Below, piece after piece: positions 21,850 to 33,737 of a DNA stretch of 64,000 bases (within the stretch, counting starts at the first letter, position 1; every line of letters starts with the position of its first letter). Source of the DNA: Orientallactaga sibirica (lineage: Eukaryota; Chordata; Mammalia; Rodentia; Dipodidae); the NCBI GenBank assembly GCA_036365145.1, contig JAEOAD010000048.1, positions 10,705,001 through 10,769,000 of the forward strand, written 5' to 3'. The position numbers and the translations under genes are program-made. The notes below the pieces were generated by a model that did not search any database, was not told where the DNA came from, and worked only from the letters and a program-made list of their open reading frames with translations.

Positions 21850-22500
21850 AATTTTTACTTATTTAAAAATATTTTTAAGCATTCTTTTCTGGATATTATT
21901 ATTTATTTACTTGAGAGAGAGAAAGACACAGAAAGAGAGAGAGAGGGAAAGAGAGAGATTGGGCACCCCGGGGCTTTAACTGCTGCACATGAACTCCAGA
22001 TGCAGGTGTCACCTTGTGCATCTGGCTTACATAGGTCTGAAGGAATTAAACCTGGGTCCTTAGGCTTCACAGGCAAGCCACTTAACTACTAAGCCATCTG
22101 GAGAGATGGCTTAGTGGTTAAGGTGCTTGCCTGTGAAGCCTGAGGACCCCAGTTTGAGGCTCAATTCCCCAGGACCCACGTAAGCCAGATGCACAAGGTG
22201 GCACATGTATCTGGAGTTTGTTTGCAGTGGCTGGAGGCCCTGGTACACCCATTCTTCCTCTCTCTCTGCCTCTTTCTCTCTCTGTCTGTTGCTCTCAAAT
22301 AAATAAATAAAAATAAACAAAAATTTTAATTAAAAAATATTTTTATTTATTTGAGAGAGTGAATATGGGTGTGTTAGGGTCTCATGCTGCTGCAAACACA
22401 TGTGCCATGTTGTATGACTGGCTTTCACCGGGTACTGAGGAGTTGAACCTCAGGTCGGCAGACTTTGCACCAACTTTTACCTGCTGAGCCCTGTCCCAGC
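21850..22500. mobile_element. three tRNA-derived SINEs, first two head to head
   Basis: Reverse SINE 21850-22097 meets forward SINE 22098-22320 at CTAAGCCATCTGGAGAGATG, an almost perfect inverted junction. A third, degraded reverse copy is at 22328-22500. Confidence 0.88.
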
Positions 22501-22765
22501 TCAAGCTTTTCATTTTAATTAGAAACGAAAAATTATATTAAATAAAAGACTTGGAGACAGTCTGAACTTGATAAAGAAACTGAGTCTCCAATTAACAAGT
22601 TAATTAATAATATTTCTTAAACACATCTTTTAGAAAAATATAACAGGTATGCTAATACAAGCATCTTTATTACAACATACAATATCCACAGAAATATCAA
22701 CAAATGTACAGCAGAAAATATTGTCTCTTGATAAATAAACAAAGAAAGTCCTACAGACACCTCAC

Positions 22766-22984
22766 CTTCCTGCAGAGCTGCTTTCTCTGCCGCTTTCATC
22801 CTTGTGTGTTCTTCTTGCAGTGTCCTGAATTGTAACTGGAATTTGTTTACTTCCTGTTTCACTGTAAACAACTCAACTCTGAGGATTTGATTTGTGGTGA
22901 TTAGCAGGATGTTTTCTCTTTTCAGTTCCTGGAACTTTGCTTTGGTTATTCCAACACATCTTTGAGGCACTTGATCAGTTGAAT
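22766..22984 (-). CDS. CEP89-like: CEP89-like exon 6a (duplicated coiled-coil exon, first copy)
   Basis: 219 bases, phase 1 in and out; acceptor ACCTTTTTAG, donor GGAAG/GTGAGG. It encodes a coiled coil including KFQELKRENILL, VKQEVNKFQLQ and KAAEKAALQEG, aligned with the human KFEALKEENMDL, MKQAMKELQLK and EAEKASSQE stretches. The 18.9-kb exon is a paralogue with identical phases and the same ends (D.TDQ and EKAALQ). Confidence 0.88.
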
Positions 22985-22996
22985 CTAAAAAGGTAC

Positions 22997-23330
22997 AGAA
23001 GCTGGTCATGGTGGTGCACACCTTTAATCCCAGCAAAAAAACAAAACAAAACAAAAAAATAATTAAAAAGTAAAACAGGGCTGGAGAGATGGCTTAGCGA
23101 TTAAGGCGCCTGCCTGCTAAGCCTAAGAACCTGGTTCCAATCTCCAGGTCCCACGTTTAGCCAGATGCAAAGTGATGCAAGGGCGCAATGCCGCACTTGC
23201 CCCCAAGGGGGCGCATGCATCTGGATTTCCTTCACAGCAGCTGAGAGACTGCTGGCGTGCCCATCTCCATCTGTCTCCCTCTTTCTCTGTCTGTCTCTCT
23301 CTGTGTCTTTGTCCAAAAATAAAAAATAAT
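22997..23330 (+). mobile_element. truncated B1 head and long-form tRNA SINE
   Basis: Only the first 38 bases of a B1 are present (22997-23036), then A-rich DNA and a long-form SINE 23080-23330. Confidence 0.85.
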
Positions 23331-23399
23331 AAAAACATTTTTTTATTAAAAAGTAAAACGAATAAATAAATAAATAAATAAATAAATAAGGTGAAGAGA

Positions 23400-24100
23400 A
23401 AAGACTTAAAAATACAGATATTTCCCACTTCACATCAAAAACAACACAGCACTTTATTCCAAAATCTCTATGCACAACTATTTCACATCAGGCCTGGGCC
23501 TCTGTCTTCAGTCGGTCCCTGCAGAGAGGCATTTCTCAGAGTGAGTGGTGGAGAGAGACTTGCAGAGGGTGGTGGCAAAAGGAAGCCATGCAGTTTATGA
23601 TCCAGCAAGGAAGCCTCACTCTGCAGGCCACCTAGTGTCAGAAAGGCTGGTGACTAATGAATGTCCTCCCCAATCCCTCTGGCAGCAGGGAAGACAGTGG
23701 GTAGGAAGGAATGAGGCACAGCAGCAGACAAGGACAGGTGGGGGACAGTCCAACAGATCTCAGGACTGGCTGGGTATGGGAGGTGAGCAAGAGGGACTCC
23801 AAGAAGAAAATCACACAAAGCTACTGTTTGGGGCCAAGCTGTTGGGACTGGGCCCCAAGAGACCTGATTAAAAATCACCGTTGGTCCTCTCACACCAAGC
23901 TTCAAGTTACTCAACTTAGATTCAACTAAGTTGTTATCCTACATCAGTAGAGATCCAAATTTCCCACACTTAAGAGTTAGTTAAACTCTACTTTAATCCA
24001 TAAAGTAAATAACCTGAACTAAACTGCTGTCAACCATTCAGCTATTATTGCTCTGTCTCTGTCCCCCCTTCACAAATAACAGAAATTACAGTCTTTTTAA
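23400..24100. other. intron 5 stretch without assigned content
   Basis: Open frames on both strands overlap here but show neither CEP89 similarity nor paired splice sites. Confidence 0.4.
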
Positions 24101-24104
24101 AATA

Positions 24105-24291
24105 TATATATTTTATTTATTTATGAGAGAGAGAGAATGAGCATGCCAGGGCCTCCAGCCACTGTAAATGAACTCCAAATGTGTGGGTCCCCTTGTGCAT
24201 CTGGCTTATGTGGGTCCTAGAGAGTTGAACCAGGATCCTTTGGCTTTGCACAAAACACCTTAACCACTAAGCCATCTCTCCAGCCTCCCAA
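24105..24291 (-). mobile_element. tRNA-derived SINE
   Basis: Short tail, CACTAAGCCATCTCTCCAGCC end. Confidence 0.9.
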
Positions 24292-24774
24292 TCAGTCTTT
24301 TGTGCTGCCTTCTGTTGTCCTTCTCTGTCTAGAATGTCCTCCTCTTCTGCTCAGCCTACTAGATGGCTAATTCTATGTCATAAAGAGTTGTCTGACCACG
24401 GAAATGCAAATGGAGGCAGTAAAGGGTCTATCTAAACTGGCTGCAGGTTTGTCCTTCCCCAGACACCATCGACTTCCGTGTTAGAGAGACAACTACCCAG
24501 ACAGGGAGGTCACAGCAGAGAGGTGCTGTATGCAGTGGGAGGAGGAAAGGTGAGCTGAGAGCAGCAGACAAGTTAAAGCTGGAAGGGGTCCCTGGGTGAG
24601 AGACTGAGGAATGGCACCAGGAGGGGACAACAGAGAGCATAAAGGATTTTAGGAAGAAAGAGCAAGTGGGTTGGAGGGCCAGGTATAGAAGCCCCTGCTT
24701 GAATTCACAGCATCGGGGAAGCTGAGGCAGGAGGTTGTCAACTTCCAAGCAAGCCTGGGCTCCATACTGAGACG

Positions 24775-24998
24775 TTCACTTGAAAGAAACGGGAAGAAAA
24801 GTGGGATGAGGAGAGGGAAATATGGAAGTGGAGGGGAATGGGAGAGGAAAGGGGAAAAAGAGGAAATCAAAGTGGAAAGAAAGGAGGGAAGAAGTAGATC
24901 AGAAAAGGGGGGAAAGGAAAGAAGAAAGGAAAAGAGAGAAAAGCAAAGGGATGGAGAAAGGAAAGGAGACAAAGGGAAAGGGCAAAGGAAAGTTTGGA
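24775..24998 (+). repeat. purine-rich tract
   Basis: About 220 bases almost free of pyrimidines on plus (GGGAAAAAGAGGAAATC and similar). It produces long Lys/Glu/Arg and Ser/Phe/Leu shadow frames. Confidence 0.85.
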
Positions 24999-25203
24999 CA
25001 GAAGTGCTCCATCAGGAGATTGTGCACAAGGTCAACGGCAGGAAAAAGTATGCGGCCCCAGGCCAGGGAACGGCCCCAGGCCAGGGAACGGCCCGTTACA
25101 GGCCCTGGGTTCAATCCCGACACTGCTAAAAAGCAGACCCAAAATGAAACCAAAAGTGATGAAACCAGAGACTTGCCTCCTACGTTTAAAACACAGAGCC
25201 TCG

Positions 25204-25960
25204 GGCTGGAGAAATGGTGTAGCAGTTAAGGCGTTTGCCTGCAAAGCCAAAGGATCGGGGTTCAATTCTCCAGGACCCACGTAAGCCCCATGCACAAAGG
25301 GCACATGCATCTGGAGTTCGTTTGCAGTGGCTAGAGGCCCTGGCATGCCCATTCTCTCTCTGTCTGCCTATCTTCTCTCTCTCTCTCTTTCTCTGCTGGT
25401 AAATAAATTAATTAATTAAAAAAAAAACCCAAAAAACAAAAACACGGAGCCTCTGTTCTGGGGAAGCAATGGAAAGGAAGGAAGCGCGATGATATGGTTT
25501 GGGACGGTGGTGCCTGAGGAAAGGAAGTAGCATGGAGAGGTGTGTTACCTCCAAGAGTCATGGAGGACAAAGGGAGCGCAGGGGCGGGAGGAGACTGCAG
25601 AGCCCACAGAGCAGGAAGGTGTGCAGAGCATCCAGCAGAGGGACAGTGCATCAGGACTCGGGGCCCATCTACCTGGCAGGGGTCTCCCTACAGTGCCAGC
25701 AGTAGCTTTAGATGATAAATACAAGGACGCAGACACTCCATGTGTGACTTCAATCAAAAAGTAGGCAGCAGGCTGGGAAAATGGCTTAGTGGTTAAGGCG
25801 TTTGTTTTCCTGCAAAGCCTAAGGACCCTGGTTCAATTCCCCAGAACCCACGAAAGCCAGCTGCACAAGGGGGCCATGCGTCTGTGGTTCATTTGCAGAG
25901 GTGCGCCCACTCTCTCTCTATGCCTCTTCCTCTCTCAAATAAATAAATAAAATATTTTTA
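25204..25960 (+). mobile_element. two tRNA-derived SINEs around 350 bases of unassigned intron
   Basis: SINEs at 25204-25420 and 25770-25960. 25040-25100 holds a doubled GGCCAGGGAACGGCCC just upstream. 25440-25760 shows nothing recognisable. Confidence 0.8.
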
Positions 25961-26179
25961 AAAACGCAAGCAGCACTTCAGGAGCTGCAACCCGCCAGGC
26001 CCACATCTGTGCTCCCAGCTCGTGCTCCCAGGTGTGCGGGTTAACACACCTGTCCTCTCCCAGTGCTCCCTGGACTGCCTGCCTGTGCAGCTGCTGGGCC
26101 ATTCCCGCCCTGCAGTGGGCGCCATGCCGAGCGCTGCCAGTAGAGGGTGCTGGAGAGACACTGCAGGAGAAGGGGCGTC

Positions 26180-26575
26180 TCGGCTTCAACTTCCTTGATT
26201 TTATTCTATTTTATTCTGATATATTTCTCATTCTTACCTCTAATTTTGTTTCTATTCATTTTGTTTTAATAGTCTGATGACCAGCACCACATTGCGCCTC
26301 TCCATAAGGGTGGGGTTTCTTTGTACCGACCCCAACTTCCGCACCAGGATGGTCAGAGCCACACTCCTGGCAGCAAGGCCTGGCTCGCGGCTCTGGTGAG
26401 GCACTTCCACGGTTGCTTCCTCCTCGGGTACTCTTAGCCTAACTCTAAAGATACCGACTACAACCTTCCTGGGCTATTCCTGCATTCTCTTCACCCCTTG
26501 CAAGGCAATCCTGTTCAATAAATCACCTCTTCAACTCCCCCTGTGGCTTCTGTCTCCTCAGTGGACGTTGAAAAG
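26180..26575 (+). mobile_element. possible LTR-type segment
   Basis: 26510-26575 has CAATCCTGTTCAATAAATCA and a CT-rich end (GGCTTCTGTCTCCTCA) like an LTR R-U5 region. No clear TG...CA ends or target duplication found, so only tentative. Confidence 0.3.
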
Positions 26576-26589
26576 GGAACCATGTTACA

Positions 26590-27040
26590 ACTTTGGACAC
26601 GGTGCGCATGTCTGTCATCCCAGAACTTGACAGGCTAGGGCAGGAGGATCTTGAGTGACAAGACAGTCTGGGCTCGAGAGACAGCCATGTCTCAAAAAAG
26701 AAGAAGAAGAAGAAGAAGAAGGAGGAGGAGAAGGAGAAGGAGAAGGAGAAGAAGGAAGAAGACGGAGAAGGAGAAGGAGAAGGAGAAGGAGAAGAAGGAA
26801 GAAGAAGGAGAAGGAGAAGGAGAAGGAGAAGAAGGAGGAGGAGAAGAAGAAAGGGACTGGAGCGATGACTCAGAGGAGGCACTTGCCTCCAAAGCCTAAG
26901 GGCCCAAGTTCGCTTCCCAGGACACACATAAAGCCAGATGCACAAGGTGATACATGTGTCTGGGATCTGTTTGCAGGGCCTGGAGGCCTTGCCGTGCTCT
27001 CTCTCACCCTTTTTCTCCCTCTCATACAAATAATTTTTTT
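26590..27040 (+). mobile_element. B1-like head, GAA/GGAGAA microsatellite and tRNA SINE
   Basis: B1-like 26590-26695 whose A-rich tail has become (GAA)n and (GGAGAA)n at 26698-26852; SINE 26855-27040. The microsatellite makes long Glu/Lys/Arg and poly-Leu/Ser shadow frames. Confidence 0.85.
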
Positions 27041-27059
27041 TTAAAAGAAGACAAAATCC

Positions 27060-27680
27060 CAAGTAAGACTGAGTCCTTTAGGCTGGGATTTTTATGAGGG
27101 CAGCAATGTTCCCATCAGGTACCTTTTAAACAGATTTACATGAACGTGTTGGGAGGCTCAGGAACCTCTGAGAGTCTGATAAAGCACTTCCTGCCCACGC
27201 ACGGCGTGCCAGGCTCTCTGCCTCACATTCTCCTGCCCTGCAGGAATCTCAAAAGTGCTTCTCTCACTGTATCAAATGACAAATATACAAAGGACAGATG
27301 CACAGTTCCACAAGGTACCAGATGCATATCCACGCATGCACCCATGCAACAGACACTTTCCTGATGGCCCACTGTGGCCAGGCACTCAGCTAGCCCACTG
27401 CCTTGTTCCCTTCAGGCACTAAAGAGAAAGGGTTAGCCTGCATTAGAACTCTATACCCCAGGAGTTGTTGCCTAGCTCAGAGAACAGACGGAAAGGCTCC
27501 AAGTGTGAACCCTTTGTCTCAAGGCTACATCTACGCAATTGAAAGGGGGATACTCATCTGCGGTGAAGACGAATTTCGAGTACATTCCCAGTAAGAATCC
27601 CAGTGCTGTAACAGGAAGGTGTGGTGGCACTAGGATTGGTAACCAGGATTTACCAGAAAAAGCTCCTCTGTTTAACCACT
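27060..27680. other. intron 5 stretch without assigned content
   Basis: Searched for the missing Pro/Lys-rich CEP89 exon on the minus strand; none seen. Confidence 0.4.
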
Positions 27681-27687
27681 CTCTTAC

Positions 27688-27790
27688 CTTTTTGTTCTGC
27701 ACACTGTGCTGTACAAGATGAGGAGCTGGAATAGCCACCTGGCTCTGAAACAACATCTTCTCCACGGCACACTTCCTGTGACAAGGGCAC
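27688..27790 (-). CDS. CEP89-like: CEP89-like exon 5
   Basis: 103 bases, phase 0 in and 1 out; donor AAAAAG/GTAAGAG is strong, acceptor GTAACGAGAAG is weaker. It starts VPLSQEVCRGEDVVSEPGG, in register with the human [20 protein letters not shown]. The human segment that follows (about 24 residues, rich in Pro and Lys) was not found between here and 22.98 kb, but the phases allow direct splicing to the next exon. Confidence 0.8.
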
Positions 27791-28496
27791 CTTCTCGTTA
27801 CAAGAGACAAAGGTGAGGGTCGATGCTACCCGCATCTGTCTTCTGACCACTCGGCTCTCTTACTTCCTACCTTCCCCACTGCTATGTGTCCTGGGCACCG
27901 AGCTGAAAAGGGCTACAGCTGGTGGGAGGGAAGGACTCATGGGTTTTCCCTCATGAGAAGCCTGGGCAGGAGAGCTCAGACACTGACTTCCTTATGCCTA
28001 GACTGTGCAGAGCCCCATGTCCTGCCATGCTGCTGGCTTCCTGTCTCCAGTCCTGGAGAGACCAGCTCAGAACAAGAGGTTCCATCCAGTCTACTCAGGG
28101 CAGTCCCCAACATCATCCTTATGACAGTCCACGTGCAAGGTGAAATGAATGGTAGAGCAGCTGGAGAACCCGCTCCAGGTGACTGTCTGCACTGAGGGGC
28201 GTGCTGCTAGCTACAGGATTCCACCAGCACCCCACTGCACACCAGTCTGATGATCCCGGCACAGAAATTGTGCATGGTGCCAGGGCCCCAGGAGTAGCTA
28301 GCAGGAGAATGAGCAGTGGAGTGTGTCCCATGCATTACACTGAGACCGGTGCTCAGTCGTATGCTCCTCTCACAACCCCAGGATTCAGGAAAATCTTGCT
28401 GGGAAATCACCTCACCTGGGTGGGCTGCGCTGCAGGCAATGGGAGGGATGCCTCCTGGCTGGCATAAAGGTGGAGGCAGTCACAAACAAGATGTTC

Positions 28497-29010
28497 AGGG
28501 CTGGAGAGATGGCTCAGCAGTTAAGGCGCCTGCCTGTAAAGCCTAACGACCCAGATTCAATTCCTCAGTACCCGTAAAGCCAGTTGCACAAAATGGTGCA
28601 CACATCCATTCTCTCTGTTCATTTGCATAAAAAAAAAAAAAAATTTTTTTAAAGATGGGGGCCAGATAGATCCATTAGTCTCTGTCTTTGCTTGCAAATA
28701 AGTAAAAAAAAAAGATTCAATATATATATATATATAAAGCCAGATGCACAAGGTATATATGCTTCTGGAATATTTATTTATAGTGGCCCTGGCTGCAATA
28801 GATGGCTTTTAGTAGTTAAGCTTTTTCCCTTGCTCTCTCAAAGGATTAGAAAAAAATTCAGGTTCCCCAGTACCCACTTTAATCCCAGTACTCAGGAGGT
28901 TGGAGGATGCTTCATGAGTTCAAGGCCACCCTGAGTGGCCACATAGTTTTCCAGGTCAGTCTTTGCCTCTGAAACTCTTTCGAAAAACCAAAAAAAAAAA
29001 AAAAAAAAAA
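28497..29010 (+). mobile_element. decayed SINE and B1 fragments
   Basis: SINE head 28497-28640 lacking much of its body; fragments with internal deletions through 28750; B1 pieces 28875-29010 ending in a long A run. Confidence 0.65.
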
Positions 29011-29089
29011 AAAAGTTCAGGTGTAGAGCCGAGAGCTAAAACCTTTAATCCCAAAACCTCCAGAAGGAGGTTGAAAGGAGGACAGCCTC

Positions 29090-29332
29090 TGAGTTCAGAA
29101 GGACAGCCCTAAAACCTCAGAAGGACAGCCTCTAAAACCTCCAGATGGACAGTCTGGGCCAGAAGGACAGCCCTAAAACCTCCAGATGGACAACTGAAAC
29201 CTCCAGAAAAAGATGAAACCTCCAGAAGGACAGCCTCTAAAACCTCCAGAAGGACAGCCTCTAAAACCTCCAGAAGGACAGCCTCTAAAACCTCCAGATG
29301 GACAGCCTCTAAAACCTCCAGATGGACAGCCT
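29090..29332 (+). repeat. 24-base minisatellite with an open frame
   Basis: A 24-base unit (AACCTCCAGAAGGACAGCCT plus CTAA) repeats about five times perfectly at 29212-29330 and in shorter or broken form at 29040-29210. Because 24 is a multiple of three, the frame stays open and reads KPPEGQPL on plus and VHLEVLEA-type on minus. The array sits in a long CEP89-like intron with no splice or start context, so it is not called coding. Confidence 0.85.
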
Positions 29333-29599
29333 CGTTGCCCATGTCTCCAAGGGGAGTCACGAGAGGAGCAGGAGACTGAACTCCCAACGCACACATTATT
29401 TGGTGAAGAGGGGAAATAATGGTCTCTTGCTCTTTTATCTCCCAGAAATAACAGCCTGGTTCACCCCGGGAAACATATATTAATCACCCCCCAACTACCA
29501 GTAGGTGTGAAATTAGTAAGAGAATGTGGCTGGGGAGATGGTTCAGTGGTTCAAGGCACTCTCTTGAAAGAAAACTCAAATAGCGTCATGAATAAATTT

Positions 29600-30300
29600 T
29601 ACATGGGGGCTGCAGAGATGGCTCAGTGGTTAATTTTACTTGCCTGCAAAGCCTAATGACCTAGGTTCAATTCTCCACTACCCACGTAAAGCCAGATGCA
29701 CAAAGTGGCGAATGCATCTGGAGTTCATTTACAGCTGCCAGAAGCCCTGGTGTGCCTATTCTCATTGTTTGTCTCTCTCTCTCTCTCTCTTTACTTGCAA
29801 ATAAGTACATATTGAAAAACACACATCAGAGAAAAATGCATATTTTTAGCACACACTTGTACTTGGCTGAGGCACTAGGAAGACCAATCTGAGACCAGCT
29901 GCTGACCCACAGAACCACCCTTTGTCAAAAATAAACAAAGAGGGCTGGTGAGATGTCTTAACTGTTAAGGCCCTTGCCTGAGAAGCCTAAGGACCCAGGT
30001 TCCACTCCCCAGAACTCACATAAGCCAGATTCACAAGGTGGTGCATGCATCTGGAGCAAAGTCTGGAGGGCCCTAATATGCCCATTCTCTCTCTCTCCCT
30101 CTTGCACTGTCTCTTAAATAAATGAAATATTAAAAAAAAAAAAACAAGGTAAGCTGGGCGTAGTGGCACACTCCTTTAATCCCAGCACTTGGGAGGCAGA
30201 GGTAGGGGGATCACCGTGGGTTCAAGGCCACCCTAAGAATACACAGTGAATTCCAGGTCAGCCTGAGCTAAAGTGAAACCCTACCTCAAAAACCAAAACA
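29600..30300 (+). mobile_element. two tRNA-derived SINEs and a B1
   Basis: SINE 29607-29815; SINE 29941-30138 with a shortened body; B1 30156-30300. Confidence 0.88.
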
Positions 30301-30690
30301 ATTGTAGCAGACAGCTTCAGGTTCGCTGAGATGAACTTCCAGACCAGACACAGTTATGGAGGAAGGGATATTCTTTATTGAAGCTTATAGAACCAGGGGA
30401 AGTTCCATAATGGCAGAAGAAGCTGGCCTGCCTTCACAGGGCCAAGCAGGGAGAGAAAAGCCCCCAGCCACACAGCACAGCACACTTTAGGAACTCCTAT
30501 TAGGCACACTTTGCATATCTTTACAATGGAATCTTAAACCATCACCACACATTAAGATCCGCCTATTGACATTGCCTCCAGCAAGGTGGCTGCAGATGCA
30601 AACTATAAACTAACAAAACACTGAATATATTGGGGGCCATATATTCAAACTACCACAACAATAAATAAATAAATAAAATAAATAAACAAG
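30301..30690 (+). mobile_element. interspersed repeat of unresolved class
   Basis: Begins after the B1 tail and ends CATATATTCAAACTACCACAA, an ending I associate with a common rodent LTR or retroelement family. No open frame. Confidence 0.35.
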
Positions 30691-31295
30691 GAAAGGTGTT
30701 ATGTGAGGTACAATGGTACCTGCCTATAAAGCTGGCACTAGGGAGGCTTAGACAGGTGGACTGTGGGTTTTTAAGGACAGCCCGGGCTACAAAGCAATGA
30801 CCCATTTAAAAAAAAACAACAACTGAAAATAGCCATGTCTAGTTTCCAAAGACCTGCAAGTACAGGTCAAAAATCAGGCTTTGTAGAGAAGCTGGCCCTG
30901 GGGCCCTCTGACAGTTCCTGGCCCTTTGTCACCCCATGTGAGACTGGTAGTGAGTGAAACTCCTCAGAGTTAGTGGGAAGCCAGCTGAGATGAATGCATA
31001 ACTGGTTTTCGTCCCAGCATGCAGACTACTCCAGAAAGACACACATGTCAAACAATATTCATCTTGTCAGCTGTGGACTGAGGGCAGTGTGCGCACAGAT
31101 ACTGAGAACTGGACTGGACTGGACTTGAGCTTGCAAGGTTCCAAGGGAAGAGCTAGATTTTCAGCATATACCACAGAAGTCTACATTAGAGACACAGAGA
31201 TGCTCATCTTTGCCTTGTAGAACTTGACTTTGAGGATAAGGCAAAGAGGTTAAGTTTTAGCCTAACCAGGTAGAAATAAGACTGAATCCAATAAT

Positions 31296-31323
31296 AATGA
31301 TGATGATGATGATGATGATGATG
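31296..31323 (+). repeat. (ATG)n microsatellite
   Basis: Nine TGA/ATG units; they create a false poly-Met start on plus. Confidence 0.9.
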
Positions 31324-31445
31324 AGAGAGTGGCAAAGCACAAGGAGTGGAATGCAGAACAGAACAGAACAGAACATGGCTGCTCATGTGCTCTGCACGCT
31401 AGGCGTAAGTCACGGTGGAGGAAGCACCTGGGGAGTCTGCATCAC

Positions 31446-31626
31446 CTGGGTGCTGTGGCGGACAGCACACGCAGCATCTCTGAGGCCTCCCACATCTTCC
31501 CAGGAGCTGCCTTCCTCCAGGTCCTTGAGGCTGGATGGCCTCTGCCTTGCAGTATCCCCTTCTTCGCCATCGTCTGATGTCGCACAGGATGATGCCTGGC
31601 TTCCCATTTCATTCTCCAAACCTAAC
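31446..31626 (-). CDS. CEP89-like: CEP89-like exon 4 (acidic, Ser-rich segment)
   Basis: 181 bases, phase 2 in and 0 out; acceptor CTCATGCAG, donor ACCCAG/GTGATG. It begins LGLENEMGSQ and contains DDGEEGDTARQ and AVRHSTQ, matching the human QSEMGRRSS, YGDEEDIETQ and AVPHRNQ stretches in order. The split Gly codon shared with exon 3 restores LRPG next to ENEMG. Confidence 0.87.
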
Positions 31627-31654
31627 CTGCATGAGGACATTAAGGGACAAAAGA

Positions 31655-32875
31655 AACAAGTGGCTGTGTGTGGTGGTGCACCTTTAAGGCCAGCGCTCAA
31701 GAGGCTGAGGTAGGATTACTGGGGAGTTCAAGACCAATTTGGGGATACGGAATGGGCTCCAAGGCAGCTTCAGATAGAGACCTTACCTCAAAAAAAAAAA
31801 AAAAAAAAAGGCTGACCTGGAACTCATTCTGTGTCGCCCAAGCTGGTCTTGATCATTCTACCTCTGCCTCCTTTATTGCTGGGATTAAAGGCATGAGACG
31901 CCACATAGGGCTCCCTCAACCCCCTTTCTTTTTTTTGAGACAAGGTCTCGCTGTGCAGCCCAAGTTGGCCTTGAACTTATGATTCTTATGCCACCGAAGT
32001 CTGGGGTTACAGCCGTGTGCCACCATAGCAAATTATTATAAATGCTGAATGCACAGTCTCCAGTTCCCCATCACAAACACATTTATGAATCACCATAAAT
32101 CATGGAAGTGGAGACAGGAAAGCATCCACTCTGCTACCTCTTTGTACACACCGACCATTTCTTTCTACTGTTTAGTTATTTTTTTTTTGGGGGGGGGTTT
32201 CAAGATAGGGTCTCACTCTAGTCCAGGCTGACCTGGAATTCACTATGTAGTCTCAGGGTGGCCTTGAACTCATGGTGATCCTCCTGCCTCTGCTTCCTGA
32301 GTGCTGGGATTAAAGGCATGTGCCACCATGCCTGACTAGTTTTTTTTTTTTTTTTTGGTTTTTCGAGGTAGGGTTTCACTCTGGTCCAGGCTGACCTGGA
32401 ATTCACTATGTAGTCTCAGGGTGGCCTTGAACTCTTGGTGATCCTCCTACCTCTGCCTCCCGAGTGCTGGGATTAAAGGCGTGCGCCACCACGCCTGGCT
32501 TAGTTTTTTTTTTTTTAATTAATTAATTTATTTCTTAGAAAGAGAGAGTGAGAGAGAGAGAGAGACAGAGAGAATGGGCATGCCAGGGCTTTCAGCCACT
32601 GCAAATGAACTCCAGACACATGCACCACCTTGAGCATCTGGCTTATGTGGGTCCTGGGGAATTGAACCTGGGTCCTTTGACTTTGCAGGCAAACACCTTG
32701 ACCACTAACACATCTCTCCAGCCCGATTTAGTTTTTGCATTAACACTTCATACATGTACAATTCATCATGTTATGAGTAAGGTTTTATTTGTCAACCTTT
32801 CACCAGGTAGGGGAGGGGTTTATTGTCTGTAAGTATGGAAGCTGTCAATAAAAAGGAAAAACAAAAGAATTGCAG
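31655..32875. mobile_element. five B1-type copies, a tRNA SINE and an L1 3' tip
   Basis: Forward old B1 31660-31800; reverse B1 pieces 31812-31905, 31935-32030, 32198-32335 and 32341-32500; reverse SINE 32505-32724. Then L1 3' UTR 32740-32875 ending GGGTTTATTGTCTGTAAGTA and AATAAAAAGG, as at 52330-52370. Confidence 0.85.
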
Positions 32876-33091
32876 CCTACGAAGTAGCTCATGGATGAAG
32901 TGCAGACTTGGCCCACACAAGTGCCTCAATACATACTGGGAAGAATCAAGCAATTATATCAGCTTAGTCAGCATAGGTGACTGTAGTTCCTCGTAGGTGG
33001 GCTGATCTTCATTGATATCATTAACTGTGCAATGACCTCACATGCAGATTACATCTCTAGGATTAGAGATTAGCTCTACAAAGCAAACTAC

Positions 33092-33590
33092 CATCAGGGA
33101 GTGGTGGCGCGTGCCTTTAATCCCAGCACTCAGGAGGCAGAGGTAGGAGGATCACTGTGAGTTCGAGGCCACCCTGAGACTACATAGCAAATTTCAGGTC
33201 AGCCTGGGCTAGAGTGAGACCCTACCTCAGAAAAAACCAAAAAGCAAACAAACAAACAAACAAACAAAACCCTACCATATGTCAAGTTGCTGAATCAAAT
33301 GCGTGAACACTTTATGTCTACCACATACTGCACAAAACAGTTCCCCAAACCAAATCATTTCCTCAGTGATAGTTTGGGATATGGCCCACTTGGCAGTGCT
33401 TAATACACAGAAGCTTTTAATACCCATCCCCTACTACTGCATAAAACCAAGTTTGTTGGTGAACACCTGTAATCCCAGCACTGGGGATGTAAAATCGGGA
33501 AGATCAGAAGTTCAGGGGCACCCTCAGCTTTATAGCAATTATCTGGACAGGCTGTACTAGCAGAAAGTCAGTTTCAAAAACCAAACATAC
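33092..33590 (+). mobile_element. young B1 and old B1-like copy
   Basis: 33092-33245 is nearly intact with a (CAAA)n tail. 33445-33590 is diverged (AACACCTGTAATCCCAGCAC). Confidence 0.85.
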
Positions 33591-33737
33591 AAACGACCAT
33601 TTTTCCTGAAGCTCAGCGTTTTCCCATATTTGTAGTTGGGGTGCAACCCCTCTGTTGTGAACTGTCTGCTTGTGTGCTTTGACTGATTTGACCCTAGTGT
33701 GTCCAATTTGAATGATGTACCTATGACCCTACTTTGG

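Noticed and set aside
24649..25352. Basic and Ser/Leu-rich open frames
   Set aside because: Produced by a purine-rich tract and a following SINE.
26523..27062. Long minus-strand open frame rich in Leu/Ser/Phe and plus-strand Glu/Lys/Arg frames
   Set aside because: They read through the (GAA)n/(GGAGAA)n microsatellite and a SINE; no splice or start context.
29090..29332. CRISPR-like array
   Set aside because: Head-to-tail 24-base units without spacers, in a mammalian intron; a minisatellite.
31297..31713. 138-codon plus-strand frame starting with poly-Met
   Set aside because: Starts in an (ATG)n microsatellite and is antisense to CEP89-like exon 4.
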